From the NCBI GenBank assembly GCA_043228905.1, contig JBHGNT010000005.1, positions 7,378,001-7,442,000 on the forward strand: 64,000 nt of DNA, given 5' to 3'. Every line of letters begins with the position of its first letter. Positions within the stretch are counted from its first letter, which is position 1. The notes under the pieces were generated by a model. It had not been told where the DNA came from and did no database searches. It was given only the letters and a program-made list of their open reading frames with translations. The stretch comes from Azolla caroliniana (lineage: Eukaryota; Polypodiophyta). The position numbers were made by a program, and so were the translations under genes. This document shows, in pieces, positions 50,457 to 60,851 of the stretch.

Positions 50457-53400
50457 ATGGAGGAGAATGTAGTAGCAGGATCTGCTACCCCTCCTCCCTC
50501 TTCACGCTCTTCTTCTCGCCTTAATCTTCCACAAGGTGTCTTCCTTCGCCTGGATACGGTCACAACCCCTCCTTCATCTCCCCTGAAGCAACATAAGCAA
50601 CAAACGAAACAAGAGCGGCCACAGCAGCAGCAATCGCCCAGATTAGGGTTTGCATCTGGAGGCAGCCCATCGCCGTCTCGGAATTCGTATAGTGATCGGT
50701 TCATCCCAAGCCGATCAGGTTCGAACCTCAGCAGCTTTGCTCTTCAAGAAAGGTCTCCATTAGCTTCTTCTTCTTCTACTTCGTCTTTGGCCATAGGAGA
50801 TGGGAACCTTGGGGGACGTGAAGATGGGGGCGCCGCATACTCGATGCTGCTTCGAACAGAGCTGTTTGGATATGGGGCAGAGGTAGGCGGTGGGCCTCTG
50901 TCTCCATCGACGATGACAAGTACACCTGAGAAACCTATGTCGATGTCGATGTCGATGTCTATGGTTATGGCTAGATCTGAAATCTCGAAGAGTGCCCCAC
51001 CCCTTAGCCCTAGCAAGAACATTTTTAGGTTCAAGACAGCCTCGGCTTGCAGCCCAAGGCCAGAGTCTCCTTATTCTCTCTCCCCCGTTGGTATTGATGG
51101 CGCCCTCTCTGGTTCAGTCGCAAGCCCTCGGAAAGCTCCTCGCAAGATCCCACGCTCACCTTACAAGGTATATCACAAATCACCCTATACCCCTAACCCC
51201 AGAATTTGCAAGTTTCCTATTTTTTTCTTTGCATTTTTGAAAAAGATCGTGTGTGTTGTGTGTTTATTATTATTAGCTGTTCTTTCTAACATCATACTGC
51301 ACTAACTTTGTAAAGTTAATGCCACAGATCGTTGGAATCTTTGCAAGGTCTTTATATTTGTCATGACTAATGCCAATATATAGGGTTTAAGCTATGATAT
51401 ATATGTATTATTGTTTGGAGGAGTTGCCTTTCAATGTATGTCATGGAGGCTTAAGCTTAAACCTCTAACCCTAGATCTAGCAAGACTGACGTTTGTATGC
51501 AGAGGATGTGTTTATGGTGATCTCTCCTGCATGATGGTGTGGCTTTTCCATTTGTGCATTGTGTCATTGCTTTTTATTTCTAACATTGAATACTCGTAAT
51601 ATTGCGCTTTCCATTTGGAAACGCTTCAAAGTTGTGTCTTTGAAGCAGCCACATTTTTGTCTCTTTAGTATCACCTAAACCAAAGTTGGGTTTTTGGTGT
51701 TCAGGTTAGTGTTACAGTGTTCTATAGCTTCATTTGACGCATTATATCTGTTTGATTGCCAGGTTCTTGATGCCCCAGCTCTTCAAGATGATTTCTACCT
51801 CAATTTGGTAGATTGGTCATCACATAATGTGCTATCAGTGGGTCTGGGCACATGCGTCTACCTCTGGAGTGCTTGTACTAGCAAGGTATATTGAAGTATC
51901 TTAATTTTGTGTTTCCTTTTACATAATAAATATTAACAGAGATTGATTAATTTCTGGAACCATATAATTTGCAGGTAACTAAACTATGTGATTTGGGTCC
52001 AAATGATTCAGTTTGCTCTCTTGGCTGGACCCAAAGAGGGAATTGCCTAGCAGTGGGCACAAACCTTGGTGAAGTCCAAGTATGTTATCACTTTCTTCTT
52101 GCATGCTATGTTCGAAATGAAAGCATTGAAGATAATGTTCAATTTTATAGAAACAAAAACATAGAAGTGCTAATGATAGCTTTCTTGATCATAAAATCCA
52201 AAAATGGATCTCAGGACTAAATCTAAATGTACTTTTCCAGTGATCTTACATCCATTGCTCATGGATTTTTCTTGGGTGTCTCAGATATGGGATGCTGCTC
52301 GCTGTAAAAAGATAAGGACTATGGGAGGACACCGAACCAGAGTAGGAACTTTAGCATGGAGTTCAAGTCTATTGGCGTCAGGTAGTCGAGATCGCAGCAT
52401 TCTGCAAAGGGATGTCCGTGTGCAAGAAGATTTTGTCAACAAACTTTCAGGGCACAAGTCTGAAGTAAATTCTCTCATATGCCTTTTCTTTGATCACCAA
52501 ATATCATCGTATATACTCGTGTGCATTTTGACATGCATATGAATGCATATTGATCCTAATGTGAATTATTTAGGTATGTGGGCTGAAGTGGTCATATGAT
52601 GACCGTGAACTCGCTTCTGGTGGCAATGATAATCAGGTACTTGTGGCTTTGGGTTAAATATATGATATTTATTTAATTCATTCACATGCATCATAAAGAC
52701 CCTATTCGTTGCAGTTATTGGTGTGGGGCCAGCAAGGAACACAACCTTTGTTAAGATTTAGTGAGCATACTGCTGCTGTCAAAGCTATTGCATGGTCGCC
52801 TCATCAGCATGGTGTTTTAGCTTCAGGTGGGGGTACAGCTGATAGATGTATACGCTTTTGGAATACGTCAACAAACAGCCTCTTAAATTGCATAGACACT
52901 GGAAGTCAGGTATTGTTTGGACTCTTCAAGAATATTTCACAATGATTTGAGAGGTTAAATGGTGCTAAATTGTACAGCTTATGATTTAGGTTTGCAACCT
53001 TGCATGGTCGAAAAATGTGAATGAGCTTGTCAGCACACATGGGTACTCTCAAAATCAGATAATCGTGTGGCGGTATCCAACTATGTCTAAGGCATGTTAA
53101 AGCATCTTGATTTGTTGAAAATACTTGTTTCTTTGTACTAGGCGTTGCGTTGCCCATGATGAAGTGAAAACGAATAGTGGTTACTTGCCAAATGGCTATT
53201 TTTCTTCATCATTTAAATTCTATTCCTTCTTTTTTAACTTGTGCTTGATATGATGAAAATGAATAGTGGCTACTTGCAAAATGGCTATTTTTCATCAACA
53301 TTTATATTAAAGCTCCTTCCTTTTTACCCTGTGCTTGATGTGATGCAGCTGGCAACGCTTACTGGGCATACGTTCAGAGTGTTATATCTTGCAATTTCAC

Positions 53401-53735
53401 CAGATGGACAGGTACAATAAATATCTGCACCATAAACAGTCTTAGAGGATCAATCATTTGTTGAGTAATATGCTCTGCTAAGATTTGCATAAGATTCCTG
53501 GTTAAAATTGGGTTTGCAACTTGCCAGACAATTGTCACTGGGGCTGGTGATGAGACTCTAAGATTTTGGACAGTTTTTCCATCTCCTAAGTCTCAGGTAT
53601 CTGATAGTGGAGATTTATTTGTAATTATAATTTTCTGCTTTCTTCATGTGTCTTTGGCCAACATGGAACTTTGTTTTGTAGAGCACTGTTCGTGACACTG
53701 GAGTATGGTCTCTCGGGCGAACACATATAAGATAA
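50457..53735 (+). CDS. FZR: FZR/CCS52A-type activator of the anaphase-promoting complex (ten exons)
   Basis: WD40 co-activator (Cdh1 type) that brings substrates to APC/C and drives cyclin degradation, cell-cycle exit and endoreduplication, mainly in the nucleus. Exons, all phase 0: 50457-51167, 51763-51885, 51975-52079, 52285-52464, 52574-52636, 52715-52909, 52990-53091, 53349-53411, 53528-53596, 53682-53735; 554 aa. Seen: C-box DRFIPSRSG (80-88), Cdh1-type [19 protein letters not shown] at the exon 1-2 junction, seven WD repeats (for example [39 protein letters not shown]) and the C-terminal IR tail GRTHIR that binds APC/C. The N-terminus is longer than the roughly 480-aa Arabidopsis proteins, with Ser/Pro-rich and (SM)n stretches. 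Introns are GT-AG except intron 7 (53092-53348), which starts GC. No lesion is seen. Confidence 0.95.
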
Positions 53736-53822
53736 AATCTAACTCAGGGCAAATAGAAAAGTTTGGGTGAACATGCAGTCTCTCGTGTGAACCCATAGAA
53801 GATAAAATCTAATATAGGGTGG
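53709..53822 (+). repeat. Tandem duplication of the FZR coding end and 3' flank
   Basis: Bases 53709-53752 (TCTCTCGGGCGAACACATA, TAAGATAAAATCTAA) are repeated at 53780-53822 as TCTCTCGTGTGAACCCATA, GAAGATAAAATCTAA. The period is about 70 bp. The second copy lies after the stop codon and so in the 3' UTR. Confidence 0.85.
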
Positions 53823-56612
53823 ACGAAAGATTGGGAGAGGACACACGTCACTGTTCCTCCTTTGAAAGTGATATCGGCATGTAAATTATTACCAATGATG
53901 TGTACATGTATCTTGATGGAATTGATTGATGAACAACCGTCGGAGAAGAGAAAGAACGACTGGGGTTCTTAAAGGTTAGATCAAATGCTCCATAGGAATT
54001 TAGAACTAGCTTGACAACACACATACAATACACTTCAAAATTTCCCTCTTGATATTCTTTCAGGAGCATATCTGTATGGATTTGGAATCATATACTAACT
54101 GTATCACACAGATTCTTATTAATGCCAAAGTTATAGCTGGGTATTCATTCTGACTCTATCATCCGTAAAGAGACCTTTTCGTGCAGTTTGAATCCCAACT
54201 TTAGGTGGTTTTTTTATTGGGTCTGACATTTCTGTTTGGGCTATATATGTAATCTTTTCGAGCCTTTAATATCTTCTCACTAGGAAGCACTATTCGAGCC
54301 TTTAATCTATGTAATCTATTCGAACCTTCAATACCTTCTCGTTAGGAAGCACTATTTTTGGCAATAAGTATGGATATTCAACAAGATTCCCATTGTGTTG
54401 ATGATAGAACAATCACAGGCAAGGGCAACAGAAAGATTGTCGGTTGGTTTGGAATTAATGGGTTGTCTCCTTTTGAGTTGTACTAAACTTTTCTGTATCC
54501 TTTAGCAAGAGAGTATGTAGTAGTAGCTCATGAAATTGTGACATGGGTGCAACTTTTCTGTATATATATGCTTTATATATTGTGAAAATGTAGCAAGGCT
54601 CAATCAGTTATGTTATGGAGAAAATGTATGACTTGTTTTTTGTAGAATATAATCGGCAGTCTCTTTTTGTGTAGAATTGGAACTTTTGCGTAGGAATGTA
54701 TAGAGCCAGCCAGTATGTTGTCCACAGCTACAATTGGAGTATGAACCGATGGGCAACATCGATTCCATGCCAACTGAACTGAAACATATCTATCATTTCA
54801 AAGTGTAAGATTCGTAATTGTGATAAAAAGCACAATTGCAAGCTCAAATGGTGAGTGAGGCAAGCATTCCAAATTACAAGTTATTATACCAAGTGGACAG
54901 AAACTGTCTGCTCCATTAGATCTCATGAATATGAGGACATATTTCTGTCTCCTCCAAAACGTGACCATAGTACCCTGAGAGATATGTCTTGGTCACACAC
55001 CATGTGTGTCAACAGTAGAAGCTAAAATGCTCAAACAAGAAATATACAATTGGTGTTGTGACCCAGCAATATTATTGGATAAGATGTTATGAAATATACA
55101 TGTGGTGGTAGTGAGCTTGAATTGAACTTTTAGAATGGATAATGTTGCACTGTAAGCACTGTATTCACAACAAAGTTTGCCTACAAAACACCAAGAGGTT
55201 TACAATGAGAATGTGACTAAAACTAACCACCAACTCACCATTATTACAATGTTTAATGACCACACAAAAGCAGCCATACAAGAAACCCTCAACCAACTAG
55301 GTTAATGATAGCCATCATTATTTCTAAATCAGAAAACATTTCTGTAAACTAGGATCATTATGTGAAAATATGTGTCGGTTGTGCGTCTCTTATATGAATA
55401 AGATTGTCAAACATTTCAATGGATGTAAAAATTTAGGGGGACATATTTGTCCTTTGCATGCACTTGGTTCAACACTTGTGCTATTCTTTTGTTGACAATT
55501 TGCAGCAAAAATTCAAGATTATTTTTTACTAGCATATCAAAGCTCTCTTGTCTTTGATATTTTGATCATTTTCATAGATTCTATATAGTTAAACAAAGTT
55601 GAGTTCAAGTGGTGATGCAATATCATATCATGTATATTGTCAAGGGTAGTGGTTAGCTACAACACTAGGTAGGAACTTCCAATCTTTTTAAAAGAAATAG
55701 TTGATTGTCGTCCTCAAACATAAAATCGCATGTGATTATTACCACTCTTGACTACTATTACTTGTAATTAGGGTTGGCGGTGCAATAACCAATTTTACAT
55801 GACTTCCGAGAGTTGTTAATGTTACAATGAGTACCAATTCATGAATGGTAGAAGAAAAAGCAACACGTTCCAATATAGTAGTATCGCTCTATAGTTTTTT
55901 TGTTTTGTTTTTAGTATCTTAAAAAGGGAGGATACAAAAGCCACGCGAAACAACATATAACTTTCATAATCAAATTGTGCTCATGTTGTATCATCCCTAG
56001 GTCAAAGAAGAACAAAAATTGGGGTTGAAGATACGATAATCCCACACTTGCAGACCAACCTTTTGGGCTTTGACTTGAAGACAAAATATTTTTAATAGGT
56101 AGATGCCATGTCCTTCAAGGAAGTGTGGTGAATTGATCTCTCCTTAGGTCCAACACATGGTTGAAAGGGATGTAACGGGAGGTACCTAGGGTGCCATGGT
56201 TATTATTATTATTATTGGCATGTTCTGAAATGGGTAATGAGATTGAGGGTTAGGAAATAAGCTATCAATAAACTATCGCCTATAGCCTAGCCTAGCAGTT
56301 TAGATGGGAGGGAATGTTTTGTGTATGGGAAGTGGTGTGTGGTCGAGGGTGAAGCGAGGAGGCGAGAAGGCGGCGGGCGGGCGGGCAGGTGTCTTCCAAA
56401 CCGGTTTGATTTGGACAAGGACAAACCGGTTAAAGCCGGAACCGAACGGTTGTGGATTCCTAAATCTTTAATTTTTAGTCTGTGTTTGTGTTGGGAGTGT
56501 GAGGTAGGAAATGACGTGGGTCTTAAAAAAAAAGGAGGTAAGGAAGGAAGGAGGAAGATGTACCCCGCGTCCTGCACACATAAACACAGACGCACACAAA
56601 CACACACACACA

Positions 56613-56654
<42 letters not shown>

Positions 56655-56864
56655 CCCCCCGATGAGACCAACGCGCATTGTTTGGCTACAGAGCAATAGA
56701 AAAACAGACATCAAATTGACTGCCAGTTCTTCTTAAACTTGGAAAAGAAGCCCATCTATCTCTTCTCTCTCTATCTGTAAGTCTGTCTCTCTCTTCTGTT
56801 TGTCTGTCTGTGTGTGTGTGTGTCTCTCTCTCTCTCTCTCTCTCTAGAGCTTCTTTCTCTGCGT
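53823..56864. other. Intergenic region between FZR and the HARBI1-like gene
   Basis: No gene, LTR or TIR element recognised. The first few hundred bases are likely FZR 3' UTR. 54240-54360 contains two copies of a TAATCT-TTCGARCCTTYAATA-type segment. 56615-56656 is an AG run and 56795-56846 a TG/TC run immediately upstream of the next gene. Confidence 0.5.
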
Positions 56865-58364
56865 ATGGACGCTCAGACAGAAGAAGGCGCCTCCGCCTCC
56901 GCCTCCGCCTACCCTTCCCTCACCAAAGACAAAATCCTCTCCCTCTCCCTCCTCCTCCTCCTCGACGCCTCCCAAGACGACGATCACCACCAAGAAGACG
57001 ACCTCCGCCGCCGCCTCCTCCTCCATCTCTCCAAGCTGGAGCAGGACGCCATCGCCACCGCCACCGCCTCCGCCTCCTCCATCTCCCACCGCCACATCAA
57101 CAAGCGCCGCCGCCTCTCCTCCTCCTCCTCCCTCCTCTCCCACTATCAGGAGGAGATCGAATCCCACTTCTCAGACCTCGACCACCATGAGGAAGAAGAA
57201 GTAATCGAGCGATGCCGCATCAAGCGCTCCCGCCTCTCCGCCGCCGCCATCGCCGCCATCGCCTCCTCCTCCGCCGCCTCCGCCTCCGCCGCCGCCCAGA
57301 GCTCCGTGCCCCGCCGCCTCTGGGTCAAATCCCGATCCCAGGCATGGTGGGAGAATTGCACCGACCCGGATTTCCCAGACCCCGAGTTCCACAAGGCCTT
57401 CCGGATGTCCAAATCCACCTTCCACCGCCTCTGCGAGGATCTGGGCGCCTCTGTAGCTAAGGAAGACACCATGCTCAGGCAGGCCATCCCCGTCAAGAAG
57501 CGTGTCGCCGTCTGCGTGTGGCGGCTCGCCACCGGGGAGCCCCTTCGCCTAGTCAGCAAGCGCTTCGGCCTCGGCATCTCCACGTGTCACAAGCTGGTGC
57601 TGGAGGTGTGCGCCGCCATCAATGATGTGCTCATCTCCAAGTATGTTCGTTGGCCGCATTCACACCAGGAGGAGATGTCCGGGTTCGAGCGGATGTCCGG
57701 CATCCCCGACGTGGTCGGCGCCATGTATACCGCCCACATCCCCATCATCGCGCCCAAAGTCAATCTCACCGCCTACTACAACAAGCGGCATTCGGAACGC
57801 AACCAGAAGACCTCGTATTCGGTCACTCTCCAAGGGGTTGTCGACCCCCACGGCATCTTCACCGATGTCTGCATCGGCTGGCCCGGGTCTCTCTCGGACG
57901 AAGAAGTCCTCCAGAAATCGGCATTGTACGGGCGCGGCCTCAACGAAGACCTCCGAGGCGTGTGGGTCGTGGGCGGCCCTAGCTACCCTCTCTTGGATTG
58001 GCTCCTTGTCCCTTATGCCCAACAACATCACCTCAATTGGACCCAACATGCCTTCAACGAGAAAGCCGAGGAGATCATCAAGGTCGCGAGGAATGCATTC
58101 GTCCGGCTCAAAGGCCGCTGGCGCTTCTTGCAGAAACGGGCCGAGGTGAAGCTGCAAGAGCTGCCGGCCATTCTAGGGGCGTGTTGCGTGCTACATAACA
58201 TTTGCGAGAAGTACAAGGAAAGCTACGAACCCGACCCCGGGTTTGAGATGCAAGACGACGAGATGTTCTCTGTAAGCGTCCCATGGTCACAACAGGCAAT
58301 GCATAGGCGGGATCAGATAGCACATAATTTGCTACACAATGCGCCAAGATCTAATGCTCTGTGA
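56865..58364 (+). CDS. HARBI1/ALP1-like protein from a domesticated Harbinger nuclease
   Basis: 499 aa, intronless. The ATG at 56865 (MDAQTEEGAS) was chosen because the in-frame ATG at 56814 lies in a TG/TC microsatellite. Residues 1-165 are low complexity (Ala, Ser, Leu and charged; GC-rich codons). From WWENCTDPDFPDPEFHKAFRMSKSTF onwards it matches the plant family represented, from memory, by Arabidopsis At5g12010 and At4g29780: VWRLATGEPLRLVSKRFGLGISTCHKLVLEV, PDVVGAMYTAHIPIIAP, FTDVCIGWPGSLSDEEVL, GGPSYPLLDWLLVPY, TQHAFNEKAEEI, RLKGRWRFLQKR and LGACCVLHNICE. Active Harbinger nucleases have Asp in GxxDGTHI and GDSGY; here MYT and GGPSY replace them, so cleavage is unlikely. No terminal repeats flank it. 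The role is probably a transposase-derived regulatory or chromatin protein. Confidence 0.9.
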   Translation: MDAQTEEGASASASAYPSLTKDKILSLSLLLLLDASQDDDHHQEDDLRRRLLLHLSKLEQDAIATATASASSISHRHINKRRRLSSSSSLLSHYQEEIESHFSDLDHHEEEEVIERCRIKRSRLSAAAIAAIASSSAASASAAAQSSVPRRLWVKSRSQAWWENCTDPDFPDPEFHKAFRMSKSTFHRLCEDLGASVAKEDTMLRQAIPVKKRVAVCVWRLATGEPLRLVSKRFGLGISTCHKLVLEVCAAINDVLISKYVRWPHSHQEEMSGFERMSGIPDVVGAMYTAHIPIIAPKVNLTAYYNKRHSERNQKTSYSVTLQGVVDPHGIFTDVCIGWPGSLSDEEVLQKSALYGRGLNEDLRGVWVVGGPSYPLLDWLLVPYAQQHHLNWTQHAFNEKAEEIIKVARNAFVRLKGRWRFLQKRAEVKLQELPAILGACCVLHNICEKYKESYEPDPGFEMQDDEMFSVSVPWSQQAMHRRDQIAHNLLHNAPRSNAL

Positions 58365-58691
58365 CCATACATAGCATAGCCCCCCCCCACACACTTGTGA
58401 AAAATGGCTTGGATAAGAGTGATTTGTTTATTCATATGGGAAGGTCAATTCCCATATTCAAAATTAACAAGCTCTAGACTCTCACCATACTGACTCAAAG
58501 ACACTTGGAACATTAGGTGCAGGTCACTTGATATGCACTAGAAAAACACACAATGGTATAGATGTAAACATTCATTTCTTAGTTGAAATTTATTTTCTTT
58601 TCACTTATCTAAGCATTGTTAAAAACATGAAATTGAAATCTCTTTTGAACTCACTATCCTTGGGCATTCTCTCCATGACATCAAAAGTTAA

Positions 58692-58747
<56 letters not shown>

Positions 58748-60479
58748 ATACATATGTATATGTATGTGTAACCTATGTGCCTATCTTACATACTCATACG
58801 TTATCCCTTCCTTGAACTGTCATCCAAAGCCATAAATTTGAGAGAGAACCCAAGTTCGATCCTCTCGCAATTGGCTACGCCTTGTCCCAGTGATTGTCAC
58901 TCAAGCTCTTGACTCTAGTGGATGTTTACCTTGCCCATTCCCTTTTGTCTGATAGTAACATCAAGTCTATACAGTGGACTATCAATCTTTTGTCCATGTT
59001 TTCATAAGCACGTGATTTGATGAACTTTTAGTTTCCAAGATCGTATGATTTGACAACCCAAGGGGCTAAGAGGAGGCAGTTTCTCTACTTAAAAAAAGGG
59101 TACATCTTTTCCATGCAATTTAGCTCAACAAATTTGCTCTTTTTGTATAATGCTGTATTAAGTTCATCATACTTATCAAATTGAAGATTGTGGATCAGAT
59201 AATGTTAGAAAATGAAATTCCAAATGTTTTCCCAAGTGGTTGCTAATTTGCTTATTTGAGGCCCACATGAAGCTTAAGATAATTACTATTTATGATTCTC
59301 ATATTCTAGAAGAGAGGCCAAAGGAAGTTTGACACGTTTCTCTAGCTGTGATTTTCACCCTAAAGATTATAAAACCATCATCAACTCTAGTAAGCAAAGT
59401 TGGCCAATGAAAAAGTGAGTCCTTGTCCCTCATGGGAAAATGACTGATACTTCTAGACATGATGCTAAACTGTTTGGATATAATTCTCTACTCAACTCCA
59501 CGCTTGGAATCTCTATTATATATGTACAACTCTTATGTATGCATGTCACTCTTTCGTCACTGTGGTTAATTTTCTTTGTTAAAAAAATGAGACTCATATC
59601 CCTTTGTCTTTTTTGTTTGAACATCTCTGTAATGATTTTGATTACTTGAATAGTTTTGTGTTCTATTTTTGGTTAATTTTCTTTGTTTAAAAAAAGGAGA
59701 TCTCATATCCCGTTTTCTTTTTTGTTTGAACGTCTATGTAATGAATTTGATCACTTAAATAGTTTTGTGTTATATTTATCATAGATATTTACAACATATG
59801 CGCTTATGAATCTCTAATATGGCTCCTTGATGTGGATCATATTAGTTTCTCTCCCTCCATCTTACAAATCCTTAGGACATGTATATGATTTACCTTTTTC
59901 TCGAGAACTATCACATGATTTCTTGTACATAGCACTAGTAACACATGTTTCAATGACTTTTAATTAGCATATGGCGATTGACCTTCAGACATAGGGTTTA
60001 GTCAAACATATACCTTCTTCTTGTCACGTGTCTTGACTAGGTCCATGCCCTTTTCTTTGGAATTTTTTTATCAAAATTCTCAAGAAATATAATCTATAAA
60101 ACTTAACGTGCTTATCAAATTTGTCCATTAGTTGGTTCAACAATCTTTGTACTTGTGCATGTATGAACTCCACAATAATTTCTGAAATTTTTGACCATAC
60201 TAAGTGGCCCAATTCCCTTCGTGTTAAAGTTATGATATGGTCATTTCTCTTAATTTAGATCACATGTTTCTTTTTCTTTTCCTTTTTCCAAAAAAGATCT
60301 CATGTTTCTTATCAAAGACTTTGATGTGAACCTAAATGACGGAAATATACTATCTTACTGAGGTGCAAAGCCTTGTGCTTTGTGATCCCCATGTTGTTGA
60401 CCCTTGCATTAGACATTTGTTGGGTTTTCTAATCAATTCTTGATGAGTATGTCGTGCATAATCCATGAGCATTTGAACA
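58365..60479. other. Non-coding region right of the HARBI1-like gene
   Basis: No gene recognised. 58694-58750 is a long TC run passing into (TATC)n and TATG repeats. 58840-58930 has a GTTCGATCC box. The rest is AT-rich. Confidence 0.5.
59563..59770. repeat. About 105-bp tandem duplication in AT-rich DNA
   Basis: 59563-59665 and 59668-59770 are diverged copies (GGTTAATTTTCTTTGTT, CTCATATCCC, TTTTTTGTTTGAAC, ATAGTTTTGTGTT). Non-coding. Confidence 0.85.
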
Positions 60480-60733
60480 TGTTGAGAATCGAACTCAACT
60501 TCCCATAGAAATAGGTTTCACACTAAGCTCATGGACATACCAGGCTAGTCTTGTAAATAGTAGAAAGGGCCCTTGCCCTAGTTTAGTTGGTATTTAAACC
60601 AACCTTTTGTAGCTTTGTTATTGTTGGATGATAATATATAGACTTCTTGGTTAAGAACTTTCTCTCTCTCTTCTCTTTGTTGCATAACACACACAATCCT
60701 TCCGTTGCATACAACCACTCTCATTTCTTTACA
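60480..60733 (+). repeat. 5' LTR of copia F
   Basis: About 254 bp, TG...CA. It has a TATTTAAACC TATA-like box at about 60592 and a TC run near 60660. The start is inferred from the typical TGTTGAGAATCGAACTCAAC form; the partner LTR is not in the window. Confidence 0.7.
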
Positions 60734-60851
60734 TGGTATCAGAGCGCATGGTAGCTTGATCCCAACCTAGACCGAAGAAACGTGTTCACGAAGAGCCGGC
60801 TAATCACTGCACAACATTCGCACAGACTGAAGAAACAGAGAAGAAATCACC

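Noticed and set aside
51411-51599. 62-codon ORF within FZR intron 1
   Set aside because: Lies in a GT-AG intron; no domain; chance ORF.
56814-56864. In-frame upstream ATG extending the HARBI1-like ORF by 17 codons
   Set aside because: The extension translates a TG/TC microsatellite (SLSLSL) and is more likely 5' UTR; the start at 56865 fits better.
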